NCBI GenBank assembly: GCA_023404095.1
Contig: JAEYDD010000033.1
Coordinates: 58,002-122,001, forward strand
Direction: 5' to 3'
DNA length: 64,000 nucleotides
Source: Pseudomonadota bacterium
GTDB taxonomy: Bacteria > Pseudomonadota > Alphaproteobacteria > Rhizobiales > Rhizobiaceae
The notes under the pieces are model-generated. The model was not told the DNA's origin and made no database searches. It worked only from the letters and a program-made list of their open reading frames with translations. Made by a program: the position numbers and the translations under genes. Below are positions 36,552 to 46,028 of this stretch, piece after piece (the stretch's first letter is position 1; every line of letters starts with the position of its first letter).

Positions 36552-37451
36552 TCAATCCAGCATAACCATCTGGGCCGCTACCTCCTCTTCGAAGAATTTC
36601 GAGAAGGAAGCGATGCGGGGCGGAAGCGACTGATACGGTGGGTAGAACAATGTCAGCCACAGATCGGGTGGAGCCCAACCCTTGAAGACGTGGACGAGAC
36701 GGCCGGTCCTGATGTGTTCGGCGATGTTGAATCCCGGCAGCAGGGCAACGCCTGCACCATCGGCTGCCATGTCCGCCAGCACCTCGCCACTGTTGGCGCT
36801 GAAGGCTCGACCTGCCGAGATGGTCATGCTCGATCCGCCGTCCGAAAGGACCCAGTTCTCGCGTCGGCTCTCGCCGCTGTAGGCGAGACAGTCATCCGGC
36901 TTCAGCTCGTTGGGATGCTGCATGTCGACGAAGCGACTTCCGGGTGCTGCGACCAGGATACGTGGCACGACCCGGATTTTTCGCCAGATCGTGAACTTGT
37001 CGGAAGGTTGCGACGAGATGCGTATCGCCAGGTCGTAATCATCGTCGACGATGTTCACCAGCCCATCCGACAGAGAGATCTCAAAGCTCATCTTTGGATA
37101 GCGTTCCCTGAACCCTGACAAGATCGGCGGCAGCACGGTCTTGCCGAACCATGTCGGGGCGCTGATCCGCAGCCGCCCTTCATCAGCCTTGTGCGCATTC
37201 ATCAGCTCCCGGCGCGCGTCTTCCAGCGTCTTGACCGCCGGCTGGATCTGGGCGGCAAAGATTGCACCGTCGGTTGTCAGCGAGACCTGCCTCGTGGTGC
37301 GCACGAAGAGCTGCACGCCAAGCTCCGCCTCGAGCGCTGCGATGGCGCGGGTGACGGCTGCGGGTGTCATGTCAAGTTCGCGGGCTACCTGAGCGAAGTT
37401 CCGCTTCTCCGCGGCAAGAAGAAAAGTCCTGAGGGCTTTATAATCGTTCAT
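36552..37451 (-). CDS. LysR-family transcriptional regulator
   Basis: A 299-residue LysR-type regulator of the DsdC/CrgA-like branch. The helix-turn-helix is at residues about 5-60 (NFAQVARELDMTPAAVTRAI), followed by the linker helix and an effector domain with SFEISLSDGLVNIVDDDYDL and ADGAGVALLPGFNIAEHI. It is divergent from the DoxX-MFS pair across a 443-base gap and convergent with chaC. The usual logic would make the divergent doxX operon its target, but no clear T-N11-A box could be singled out. Confidence 0.88.
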   Translation of the reverse strand: MNDYKALRTFLLAAEKRNFAQVARELDMTPAAVTRAIAALEAELGVQLFVRTTRQVSLTTDGAIFAAQIQPAVKTLEDARRELMNAHKADEGRLRISAPTWFGKTVLPPILSGFRERYPKMSFEISLSDGLVNIVDDDYDLAIRISSQPSDKFTIWRKIRVVPRILVAAPGSRFVDMQHPNELKPDDCLAYSGESRRENWVLSDGGSSMTISAGRAFSANSGEVLADMAADGAGVALLPGFNIAEHIRTGRLVHVFKGWAPPDLWLTLFYPPYQSLPPRIASFSKFFEEEVAAQMVMLD

Positions 37452-37894
37452 CCGATTGTTTCATGAATGGCAATTTATTTAAATATAATATTGCGGTTTT
37501 CGATTCGGATCAATGGGTTAGGGTTTCAGTCAACACTTGAACATGGACGCGCATTTCGCCAGCCGCGCCCTTCCGCCAGGGGTGAGCTTTAGCGGGGAGG
37601 CGCTCGCTCGTTGCGCCGCACCGGTGACCTCTTCATGCTGATGCGCCAACGACCGCGGTTTGCATGGTCACCACGAGACCGACCTCAAGGGCCTCTTCGG
37701 CGCGGTCGGCTGGTCCTGCTGGGCGTTCTGGTCCGGCTCATGCTCGCTCGGCTCGTGTGTCGCCCTAGCGATAATTTCAAAATATGCAATTAAATAGAAA
37801 TGATTGATGCAATTGTTGGTGCGGCAGTAACCAGCGAATATCGCTCCATCAAACGCGGCCGCTCTATCCGATCAGCGACCAACAAGGAGCAGAT
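37452..37894. other. Long intergenic region between LysR and DoxX genes
   Basis: 443 bases without a supportable gene. The 60 bases next to the LysR start are strikingly AT-rich (CAATTTATTTAAATATAATA), the likely regulator promoter and operator area. The middle (37600-37760) is GC-rich and reads in one frame as HGHHETDLKGLFGAVGWS and a cysteine/serine-rich tail with no start codon, possibly a decayed gene fragment. A 60-codon frame at 37611-37793 has no ribosome site. Confidence 0.45.
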
Positions 37895-38338
37895 ATGACC
37901 TACCGATCCAACGTGTCCAATCCCGTCCGGAGCAGTCTGGCGCATGCCGTCAGTTCTCCCATTACGAGAACGATCTCGCTGGTCGCACTCTGCGCCGCCT
38001 ATATCCAGGGGCCGCTTGTCAAGATCTTCGACTTCAACGGCGCGCTGGCCGAGATGGATCATTTCGGCCTTCATCCTGCGGCCTTTTTCGCAGTGGCAGT
38101 CATTGTGTTTGAGCTGACTGCGTCCGCCATGGTCGTCTCGGGCTTACTCCGCTGGGCGGGCGCCCTCGCTCTTGCTGGCTTCACGCTTCTCGCAACCTTC
38201 ATCGCTCTTCGGTTCTGGGAAATGGCTCCCGGCATGGACCGCATGATGGCGACCAACGCCTTCTTCGAACACATTGGCCTCGCAGGTGCATTCGTCTTCG
38301 TCGCAGCATTCGACCTCACCACGGGAGCAGGCAAATGA
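37895..38338 (+). CDS. DoxX-family membrane protein
   Basis: A 147-residue protein of the DoxX family with four hydrophobic segments (TISLVALCAAYIQGPLVKIF, AAFFAVAVIVFELTASAMVV, ALALAGFTLLATFIALRFW, HIGLAGAFVFVAAFDL). DoxX-like proteins are small quinone- or thiol-linked membrane proteins, often with detoxification genes. Its stop codon overlaps the ATG of the MFS gene by four bases (ATGA), so they are translationally coupled. Confidence 0.88.
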   Translation: MTYRSNVSNPVRSSLAHAVSSPITRTISLVALCAAYIQGPLVKIFDFNGALAEMDHFGLHPAAFFAVAVIVFELTASAMVVSGLLRWAGALALAGFTLLATFIALRFWEMAPGMDRMMATNAFFEHIGLAGAFVFVAAFDLTTGAGK

Positions 38339-39933
38339 CTGCCACGAAATCCTCCGGGAGCACCTTCGCCCCGCTCGCCCAGCCTGTCTTTGCGGTCCTC
38401 TGGATTGCAACCGTCCTCGGCAATACCGGAAGCTTCATGCGCGACGTCGCCAGTTCCTGGCTGATGACGGACCTTTCGGCATCGCCAGCGGCGGTCGCCA
38501 TGGTCCAGGCGGCCGGAACGCTGCCGATCTTCCTCCTCGCCATCCCGGCGGGCGTTCTCACCGACATTCTCGATCGCCGCAAGTTCCTGATCGCGGTCCA
38601 GCTCCTGCTTGCTTCCGTGAGCATCTCGCTGATGGTTCTGTCCCAGACAGGCATGCTGTCCGTCAGCGCCCTGATCGGCCTTACCTTCCTTGGTGGCATT
38701 GGTGCTGCGCTGATGGGGCCGACCTGGCAGGCGATCGTGCCGGAACTGGTGAAGCGTGAGGATGTCAAAAGCGCCGTCGCACTCAACTCGCTCGGCATCA
38801 ATATCGCCCGTTCCATCGGGCCTGCCGCAGGTGGCCTGCTGCTTGCAGCCTTTGGAGCCGGGATCACCTATGGCGCGGACGTTGCCAGCTACATCGTGGT
38901 CATCGCAGCTCTCGTCTGGTGGCCAAGGGCCAAGAACGCCAACGACGCGCTCCAGGAGAACTTCTTCGGCGCCTTCCGGGCCGGACTTCGCTACACCCGC
39001 TCCAGCAAACCTCTGCATGTGGTGCTTCTGCGGGCCGCAATCTTCTTCGCCTTCGCCAGCGCGGTCTGGGCCCTTCTTCCGCTCGTGGCCCGGCAGTTGC
39101 TTGGCGGGGACGCCAGCTTCTACGGCATCCTTCTCGGTGCGGTCGGCGCTGGTGCGATCGGCGGCGCACTGGTCATGCCCAAGTTACGCGAACGCCTCAA
39201 TTCCGACGGCCTGCTTCTCGGCGCGGCAGTGACCACCGCTGTCGTCATGGGCATCCTTGCTCTCGCTCCGCCGAAGTGGCTTGCCATCATCGTTCTCCTC
39301 CTGCTCGGCGGTGCATGGATAACGGCATTGACGACACTCAACGGAACTGCCCAATCCGTGCTGCCCAACTGGGTGCGTGGTCGTGGTCTGGCCGTCTATC
39401 TGACCGTCTTCAACGGCGCGATGACCGCCGGGAGCCTGGGATGGGGCGCAGTTGGGGAAGCTGTCGGTATCCAGTCCACCTTGCTCATCGGAGCCGCAGG
39501 CCTTCTCATCGCAGGGTTCATCATGCACCGCGTGAAGCTTCCGGCAGGCGATGCCGATATGGTGCCGTCGAACCACTGGCCCGAGCCGCTTGTAGCCGAA
39601 CCTGTCGCCCATGACCGTGGTCCGGTTCTGATCCTGATCGAATACAAGGTCGAGAAACAGCACCGCAGTTCCTTCCTGCATGCAATCGATCACCTCTCCC
39701 AGGAACGTCGCCGGGATGGCGCCTATGGCTGGGGTGTCACCGAAGACTCCGCCGATCCGCAAAAGATCGTCGAGTGGTTCATGGTGGAATCCTGGGCAGA
39801 GCACCTTCGACAGCACAAGCGGGTCTCCAATGCCGATGCCGACCTGCAGGGCAAGGTCCTGGCGTACCATATGGGTCCCGAAAAGCCCGTCGTCCGACAC
39901 TTCCTGACGATCAATCGGCCAGGTGCGGCATAG
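38335..39933 (+). CDS. MFS exporter (EntS/MFS_3 type) with C-terminal monooxygenase-like domain
   Basis: A 532-residue fusion. Residues 1-400 form a 12-segment MFS transporter of the enterobactin-exporter-like group (FAVLWIATVLGNTGSFMRDV at the start, IPAGVLTDILDRRKFLIAVQ as the motif-A loop). Residues about 415-530 form a soluble ferredoxin-like domain of the antibiotic biosynthesis monooxygenase type (VLILIEYKVEKQHRSSFLHA, then VEWFMVESWAEHLRQHKRVS). This fusion is recurrent in proteobacteria; the role of the tail is unknown. It is coupled to doxX by a four-base overlap and is followed by a terminator. Confidence 0.9.
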   Translation: MTATKSSGSTFAPLAQPVFAVLWIATVLGNTGSFMRDVASSWLMTDLSASPAAVAMVQAAGTLPIFLLAIPAGVLTDILDRRKFLIAVQLLLASVSISLMVLSQTGMLSVSALIGLTFLGGIGAALMGPTWQAIVPELVKREDVKSAVALNSLGINIARSIGPAAGGLLLAAFGAGITYGADVASYIVVIAALVWWPRAKNANDALQENFFGAFRAGLRYTRSSKPLHVVLLRAAIFFAFASAVWALLPLVARQLLGGDASFYGILLGAVGAGAIGGALVMPKLRERLNSDGLLLGAAVTTAVVMGILALAPPKWLAIIVLLLLGGAWITALTTLNGTAQSVLPNWVRGRGLAVYLTVFNGAMTAGSLGWGAVGEAVGIQSTLLIGAAGLLIAGFIMHRVKLPAGDADMVPSNHWPEPLVAEPVAHDRGPVLILIEYKVEKQHRSSFLHAIDHLSQERRRDGAYGWGVTEDSADPQKIVEWFMVESWAEHLRQHKRVSNADADLQGKVLAYHMGPEKPVVRHFLTINRPGAA

Positions 39934-39948
39934 ACTGAAAAGCGGGCA

Positions 39949-39970
39949 GGGCGGCTTCGGTCGCCCTTTT
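39949..39970 (+). terminator. Rho-independent terminator of the doxX-MFS operon
   Basis: GGGCGG and TCGCCC form a stem (one G-T pair) around CTTCGG and are followed by TTTT, 16 bases after the MFS stop codon. Confidence 0.75.
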
Positions 39971-40311
39971 CCTATTGTCATCCAGCGCAATGGATTCGAC
40001 GCAATTGATCCAATCGGGAAAAAGGCGGTCGGGCTCGAGTATTCACGCGACGGGCGGGGGTTTCCTCGGTCACCGCCGAGATCGGCTGTACGGCGCAGGC
40101 GCTAAAGTTCCTGAGCCAGCCTGCGTCGCCTTCTTCCGATATTGCAGGATTTTTTGCCGGTTTTTGTCCAAAACGCGTGAAATTCGGGGCGAAATCCGTG
40201 AGAAATCGCCTGATTTGATGGCAAATTCGCAATTTTGTTGGATGTATCAATTCTATTCGATTGATTGCAGCTGCGCGTTGTGGTCGGAAGCAGCCGAAAG
40301 GCGGACGTTCG
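39971..40311. other. Intergenic region before the MATE gene
   Basis: 341 bases without a supportable gene. The second half (40190-40265) is AT-rich relative to the surroundings (GCAAATTCGCAATTTTGTTG, TATCAATTCTATTCGATTGA) and probably contains the promoter of the MATE gene. The GTGAAATTC / GAAATCC stretches near 40180 show no perfect inverted repeat. Confidence 0.4.
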
Positions 40312-41697
40312 ATGCACATGACCGTAAGACGCGAAGAAAACAGCTGGGGTTCACATTTTCGGGCGACACTGGCGCTCGGCATCCCGCTGATCGGGGCGCA
40401 GCTCGCCCAGCTCGGCATCCATACGACGGATGTCGTCATTCTCGGCCGGCTGGGCGCTACCCATCTGGCTGCGATTGTGCTCGCGGGCCAGTTCTTCTTC
40501 ACCCTCTTCATTTTTGGCTCCGGTTTCGCCACAGCCGTCATTCCGATGGTCGCGCAGGCCTACGGGCGCGGCGACGTTGTCTCCGTCCGCCGCTCCGTGC
40601 GCATGGGGATGTGGGTGGTGCTGCTCTATTCGATCGTCACCTTCCCGCTTTTCTCCTATGCCGGGGACATCCTGCTCTTTGCCGACCAGAAGCCGGAGGT
40701 GGCCGCACTTGCGCACGAGTACCTGGCGATCGCCCACTGGGGCATGCCGCCGGCGCTGCTGTTCATGACGCTGCGCGGCCTTGTCAGTGCGCATGGCAAG
40801 GCGGGCATCATCATGACGATCACGCTCATCATCCTGGTCGTCAATGCCATCTTCGCCTATGCGCTGGTGCTCGGTCACTTCGGCCTGCCGGCCCTCGGCA
40901 TGAAGGGCGCGGCCTATGTCTCAGCCGGGGTGAACCTCCTGTCCTTTGTCTTGATGGTCGCCTACGTGCAGAGCCGGCCGGAACTGCGCCGATACGAGCT
41001 GTTCGTGCGTTTCTGGCGACCGGACTGGCAGGCCTTCGTCGAGGTGCTGCATCTGGGGCTGCCGATCAGCCTCACCGTCATCGCGGAAGTCAGCCTCTTC
41101 ACCGTGGCCTCCCTGTTGATGGGAGCCATCGGAACGATCGAGCTCGCCGCCCACGGGATCGCCCTGCAGCTTGCGTCCATCGCCTTCATGTTTCCCTACG
41201 GGCTAGCCCAGGCCGCGACCGTGCGGGTGGGCGTGGCGCACGGGCGCAACGATCATCTCGGCGTGGTGCGTGCTTCGATTGCGGTGCTCGTCGTCGCCAC
41301 GGCCATCGCCATCACCGGCACCACGCTTTTTGCGATCGCGCCGGTGCAGCTTGCCGGCATCTTCCTCGACCGTCATTCCAGCGAGGCTGCGGCCGTGCTG
41401 GCCTATGCCGGGCCTCTCGTCATCATCGCCGGCATCTTCCAACTGGTCGACGGGCTGCAGGCGATTGCGGCCGGCCTCCTGCGCGGCCTGAAGGATACGC
41501 GCGTGCCGATGGTGCTGGCGATGATCGCCTACTGGCCGATCGGCTTCGGATGCGCCTTGCTCTTCGCCTTCCCGCTCGGCTTTGGCGGGATCGGGGTGTG
41601 GTTCGGCTTCCTCGGCGGCCTTGCGGCCGCAGCCGTGATGCTGTGCTGGCGCTACTACGTGCTGCTGCGGCGGGAAGGACAGTCCGCCGCGGCATGA
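40312..41697 (+). CDS. norM: MATE-family efflux transporter (NorM type)
   Basis: A 461-residue inner-membrane protein with 12 hydrophobic segments arranged as two similar halves, the MATE layout. ATLALGIPLIGAQLAQLGIH at the start and FGSGFATAVIPMVAQAYGRG fit the NorM branch, as do AAHGIALQLASIAFMFPYGL and LVDGLQAIAAGLLRGLKDTR. NorM proteins export cationic drugs in exchange for sodium or protons. The start at 40312 follows GAAAGGCGG. The gene is convergent with carA and shares a two-way terminator with it. Confidence 0.92.
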   Translation: MHMTVRREENSWGSHFRATLALGIPLIGAQLAQLGIHTTDVVILGRLGATHLAAIVLAGQFFFTLFIFGSGFATAVIPMVAQAYGRGDVVSVRRSVRMGMWVVLLYSIVTFPLFSYAGDILLFADQKPEVAALAHEYLAIAHWGMPPALLFMTLRGLVSAHGKAGIIMTITLIILVVNAIFAYALVLGHFGLPALGMKGAAYVSAGVNLLSFVLMVAYVQSRPELRRYELFVRFWRPDWQAFVEVLHLGLPISLTVIAEVSLFTVASLLMGAIGTIELAAHGIALQLASIAFMFPYGLAQAATVRVGVAHGRNDHLGVVRASIAVLVVATAIAITGTTLFAIAPVQLAGIFLDRHSSEAAAVLAYAGPLVIIAGIFQLVDGLQAIAAGLLRGLKDTRVPMVLAMIAYWPIGFGCALLFAFPLGFGGIGVWFGFLGGLAAAAVMLCWRYYVLLRREGQSAAA

Positions 41698-41742
41698 GCC
41701 GGATGGGTGCAGGCGCGCTCAAGGACAGGCTGAGCAGACGAA

Positions 41743-41776
41743 AAAGGCCCGGAACGCCACCAGCGTCCGGGCCTTT
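41743..41776. terminator. Bidirectional terminator between norM and carA
   Basis: AAAGGCCCGGA and TCCGGGCCTTT form a perfect 11-bp stem between the convergent genes, with an A run on the left (five A) and a short T run on the right, so it can act on both strands. An inner CGC/GCG pair extends the stem after one bulged base. Confidence 0.85.
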
Positions 41777-41798
41777 GTCATTCCTTGCCGTGGCAGGC

Positions 41799-43007
<1,209 letters not shown>

Positions 43008-43141
43008 GGTCATCCCTTTTCCGGCACGCCTTGCCGTCCGCCTTGAAAGGCGATGGGTCAGCCGCCATTTAATGTCGCAAACGTGGGCGCGCGGAAGAAC
43101 CGCGGCAAGGCCACTACATGCAAATTTCGTGCAGGTGCCGG

Positions 43142-43170
43142 AAAATAGACAAAGCAAATGGCCGGGTCAA
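43142..43170 (-). promoter_or_regulatory. Sigma-70 promoter of carA
   Basis: On the minus strand TTGACC (43165-43170) and TATTTT (43142-43147) are exactly 17 bases apart. Transcription would begin near 43135, leaving a leader of about 128 bases. No riboswitch or attenuator structure was recognised in that leader. Confidence 0.6.
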
Positions 43171-43341
43171 CCGGAACACTGTGGATTGGCTCGATTTATA
43201 GTCAGGCAAAATCAAGGTGTTAAGCAATCGATTTGATTGCGATGGCTCTGCCGGTCTATGAGAGCGCACGAAGAAACGCAAAACATGGACGCAATCCGAT
43301 CCGCCCCGGCCGGCGGCGGGACGTCTGTCGGAGTAAGGACA

Positions 43342-43791
43342 ATGCGCGAGCAACTCGCAGAATGCCTCAAGGATTCGCTGAAGAACAAGGATACGCGCCG
43401 TACCTCGACGGTGCGGCTGATCCAGGCCGCGATCAAGGATCGCGACATCGCCAACCGTGGAGCCGGCAAGGATCCCGTCGATGACGACGGTATCCGCCAG
43501 ATCCTGGCGAAGATGATCAAGCAGCGCGAGGAATCGGCGCGGATCTACGAAGAGAACGGCCGTCCCGAGCTTGCCGCGCACGAGCGCGAGGAAATCACTG
43601 TGATCAACGGGTTCCTGCCGGAGCAACTGCCCGAGGACAAGGTCAGGTCGCTCTGTGCCGACGTCGTCCGCGACACCGGCGCGCAGGGGCTGCGCGACAT
43701 GGGCAAGTGCATGAACGCCCTGAAGGAGCGCTACCCCGGGCAGATGGATTTCGCCAAGGCCTCCGGTGTCGTCAAGGATCTGCTGAAGTAG
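43342..43791 (+). CDS. yqeY: GatB/YqeY domain-containing protein
   Basis: A 149-residue protein of the YqeY family, which resembles the tail domain of the GatB subunit of amidotransferases. MREQLAECLKDSLKNKDTRR and RLIQAAIKDRDIANRG are the N-terminal signature, FLPEQLPEDKVRSLC the middle, and DMGKCMNALKERYPGQMDFA the end. It is thought to touch tRNA-linked processes, but its role is not established. The start at 43342 follows GGAGTAAGGAC. It is divergent from carA, and a strong hairpin follows it. Confidence 0.92.
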   Translation: MREQLAECLKDSLKNKDTRRTSTVRLIQAAIKDRDIANRGAGKDPVDDDGIRQILAKMIKQREESARIYEENGRPELAAHEREEITVINGFLPEQLPEDKVRSLCADVVRDTGAQGLRDMGKCMNALKERYPGQMDFAKASGVVKDLLK

Positions 43792-43820
43792 GCGCTGTCG
43801 GTATAGCGACGGAGCAATGG

Positions 43821-43846
43821 AACGCCGCGAGCCTGCTCGCGGCGTT
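43821..43846 (+). terminator. Terminator of yqeY
   Basis: AACGCCGCGAG and CTCGCGGCGTT form a perfect 11-bp stem around CCTG, 29 bases after the stop codon, with TTGTTC following. Confidence 0.8.
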
Positions 43847-43898
43847 GTTCGTCTGTGCCTGCCCGACGTGATCGGGCGCGGTGCCGGCAGTGCTCCAG

Positions 43899-43914
43899 GC
43901 TCTGTTGACAAAGT
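43899..43914. repeat. Left terminal inverted repeat of the IS5-family element
   Basis: GCTCTGTTGACAAAGT, mirror of the right end with one difference (T for C at the third base). Outside it stands CCAG. Confidence 0.75.
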
Positions 43915-44030
43915 TTTGTCCCGTCTCCCTGCGGACGCCTTGCCGAAACTCCTGCCGCTGGCCTTTGACCGCTCGTGGAGTGGCAAGATTGCCCGAAATC
44001 CTGCCGCTCCGCGTTGTGTTGATATCTCCG

Positions 44031-44660
44031 CTAATCTTGGACAGGCCGACCTTCATTTTGCGGTGAAACGTCGGTTGTGCCCTCGCAGTTAGAGGTATCG
44101 TTTTCGATCACCAATCGTCCCCGGAGTTGGTCGATCGCCCGTTGGAAAACGGCTGGATCATCCATTGCCCGAGAAAGAATAATTGCTCCTTGGATAGCGA
44201 GAACCGCCTCTTCCGCGAGGAGGCGCGATTGATCGGCTTCACGGCCCTGCCGAATAAGCGCTGACTGCAATGCGTCCACCCAAGCTACGAAATAACCTCG
44301 GATGGCTTGCGCGAAGAGGTCACGCGTATTGGCCACTGCCAAGGCACCGACGAGGCACACGCGCCTGCCGGACCGAAAATACTGGTCCGTCGAGGCGAGC
44401 ATTGCACGGATGGCACCATTAACATCGCTCTCGTTACGCAACGGGGAATATACGGCATCCTCGAACCATTGGCCGATTTCGCCGAGAACAGCCCGCACCA
44501 TCTCTTCTTTTCCGTTCGGGAAGAAGTGGTAGAGGCTGCCCTTGCCGAGACCGGTAGCCTTGCCGATCAAGGCAAGGCTTGCGCCTTCGTAGCCATGTTC
44601 GCGGAAAACTTCGGCCAACGGGGCTATGGCGTCGGCTCTTTCAGCGACCATGCGGGCCAT
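44031..44660 (-). CDS. TetR-family repressor
   Basis: A 209-residue TetR-type regulator. The helix-turn-helix lies at residues about 10-55 (LAEVFREHGYEGASLALIGK, then TGLGKGSLYHFFPNGKEEMV). The C-terminal ligand domain has RVCLVGALAVANTRDLF, the layout of the AcuR/YxaF-like group that often controls neighbouring small oxidative or detoxification genes. Its start lies two bases after the stop of the NTF2-like gene, so both are one operon. The operator upstream of that operon is a double TACC-N4-GGTA site. The pair sits inside the IS5-type element. Confidence 0.9.
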   Translation of the reverse strand: MARMVAERADAIAPLAEVFREHGYEGASLALIGKATGLGKGSLYHFFPNGKEEMVRAVLGEIGQWFEDAVYSPLRNESDVNGAIRAMLASTDQYFRSGRRVCLVGALAVANTRDLFAQAIRGYFVAWVDALQSALIRQGREADQSRLLAEEAVLAIQGAIILSRAMDDPAVFQRAIDQLRGRLVIENDTSNCEGTTDVSPQNEGRPVQD

Positions 44661-44662
44661 GA

Positions 44663-45127
44663 TTAGAGGCCCAGATCGCTGAGGCTGGCGTGATCATCCG
44701 GCCGACGGCCAAGAGGCCAGTGGAACAGACGATCGCTTTCAGCAATCGGCATTTCATTGATGCTCGCGTGTCTGTGCGCCATCAGACCGTCCTCTGCGAA
44801 TTCCCAATTCTCGTTACCGTATGCGCGGTACCAGCGGCCGCCATCGTCGCGATATTCATACGCGTAACGTACCGCGATGCGGTTACCGGTGAAAGCCCAT
44901 AGCTCCTTTATGAGGCGGTATTCGTGCTCCTTGTTCCACTTACGTGTCAGAAATGCCTGAGCTTCTTCGCGATTGCTCGCGAACTCGACGCGGTTCCGCC
45001 AGCGGGTGTCGAGCGTATAGGCCAGAGCAACTTTCGCCGCATCTCTAGTGTTCCAGCCGTCCTCGGCCAACCGAACCTTTTCGATGGCGCTTTCGCGGGT
45101 GAAAGGGGGGAGTGGGGGACGTGACAT
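44663..45127 (-). CDS. NTF2-like protein, DUF1348 family
   Basis: A 154-residue protein of the SnoaL/NTF2-like superfamily, DUF1348 branch. The sequence RLAEDGWNTRDAAKVALAYT, then RWRNRVEFASNREEAQAFL and AVRYAYEYRDDGGRWYRAYG, is diagnostic. These cone-shaped dimers bind small hydrophobic ligands, and the DUF1348 function is unknown. It is the first gene of a two-gene unit with the tetR gene, controlled from the double operator at 45156-45191. The TetR-DUF1348 pairing recurs in proteobacteria, which supports its arrival as a cassette. Confidence 0.9.
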   Translation of the reverse strand: MSRPPLPPFTRESAIEKVRLAEDGWNTRDAAKVALAYTLDTRWRNRVEFASNREEAQAFLTRKWNKEHEYRLIKELWAFTGNRIAVRYAYEYRDDGGRWYRAYGNENWEFAEDGLMAHRHASINEMPIAESDRLFHWPLGRRPDDHASLSDLGL

Positions 45128-45155
45128 CTCTAGTTCCTTGTTGAATTGATGGCAT

Positions 45156-45191
45156 TGTACCGATTGGTAATCTGTTTACCGAGCGGTACAA
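45156..45191. promoter_or_regulatory. Double TetR operator upstream of the DUF1348-tetR operon
   Basis: Two short palindromes TACC-GATT-GGTA (45158-45169) and TACC-GAGC-GGTA (45177-45188) have centres 19 bases apart. Together they form a larger inverted repeat with outer arms TTGTACCG and CGGTACAA. They start 29 bases upstream of the DUF1348 start codon, as expected for an autorepressor of this family. Confidence 0.7.
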
Positions 45192-45393
45192 TCTCGCATG
45201 AGCCTGTGGTTGTCAAGCGGCATTTCCGTCTGGCTGTTTGAGATCGATTGGGAGCGGCGCGTGGTAGACTCGTTGGCGGCCGCTACCGACCAGATCGGAG
45301 CCTTCTCACTCTGGTGCGACAGCGAGGGAGGCCGTACGCAACAGGGTATTTTCTTGAAGACGGAGTAAATCCGGCCCAAGTCCTGTTACCCAA

Positions 45394-45411
45394 GCTGATT
45401 CCCAAATCAGC
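45394..45411. repeat. Short palindrome at the junction of passenger and transposase
   Basis: GCTGATT-CCCA-AATCAGC is a perfect 7-bp inverted repeat, about 20 bases before the point where transposase homology begins. It could be the edge of the inserted cassette or the terminus of another lost element. Confidence 0.4.
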
Positions 45412-45429
45412 GGAAGCGTGATTCAAAAC

Positions 45430-46028
45430 TACCTTTTGCGCGCTTCCGCCGTTGGGCCGAACAAGGCGTTTGGGACGCTCTGCTGACCCTCGTTGAGCTG
45501 GGGCTGACCGATGACTGGCAGACACATGATCGACAGCACCACGGTTCGCGGCCATTCGCAGGCTGCGGGCGCTAAAGGCGGACTTATCAGGAGGCTTTTG
45601 GTCGATCACGCGGCGGTTTTACGACGAAAATCCTTGCCCGATCAGACGGTCAGGGACGCCCTCTTGGCTTCGTCCTGACAGGCGGGGAGGCATCGGACTA
45701 CAACGCCGTTCCGGACCTGCTGGCGATACCAGTCGGCAAGCCGAGGCTGTTCCTTGCTGACAAGGGCTACGATGGTGATTCCCTGCGCGAGGAACTCCTG
45801 ACCCTTGGGATCAGTCCAGTCATTCCGCCGAAGGCCAACCGGAAGAACCCGCCTGTCTGCGACTTCCGGGTTTACAAGGACAGGAACCGCATCGAGCGGA
45901 TGTTCAATCGCCTCAAGCAGTTCCGTCGCGTTGCGCCCCGATACGACAAGACACGAACATCCTTCTCAGCATTCCTTGCCCTGGCCGCCCCAAAGATATG
46001 GCTGCCATACTTTGTCAACAGGGCCTAG
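45430..46028 (+). pseudogene. IS5/IS427-family transposase remnant
   Basis: The homology begins in mid-protein (FARFRRWAEQGVWDALL) and continues to VNRA at the end, so roughly the first 40-50 residues are missing. The frame shifts after GLTDDWQT, resumes as MIDSTTVRGHSQAAGAKGG, and shifts again into RTYQEAFGRSRGGFTTKI. Either shift could be a decay product; IS427 elements also use a programmed frameshift. The C-terminal part is intact with the DDE landmarks FVLTGGEASDYNAVPDLL, LFLADKGYDGDSLREEL and RNRIERMFNRLKQFRRVA. The stop codon TAG is provided by the CTAG target site outside the right repeat. Confidence 0.85.

Larger units (their letters stand above)
43899..46024 (+). mobile_element. IS5-family (IS427-like) element with tetR and NTF2-like passengers
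   Basis: The ends are inverted repeats GCTCTGTTGACAAAGT (43899-43914) and ACTTTGTCAACAGGGC (46009-46024), 15 of 16 bases matching. The four bases outside are CCAG on the left and CTAG on the right, consistent with a CTAG-type target duplication that has one mutation. The right 600 bases encode an IS427-type transposase lacking its N-terminus and broken by frameshifts. Between the left end and the transposase lie a tetR-type gene and an NTF2-like gene on the other strand, which normal IS427 elements (about 0.85 kb) do not carry. I infer a passenger insertion into an IS, with loss of about 130 bases of transposase. The element is probably immobile on its own. Confidence 0.7.

Noticed and set aside
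37611..37793. A 60-codon frame in the LysR-DoxX gap
   Set aside because: No ribosome site, arginine-rich composition typical of noise in GC-rich DNA.
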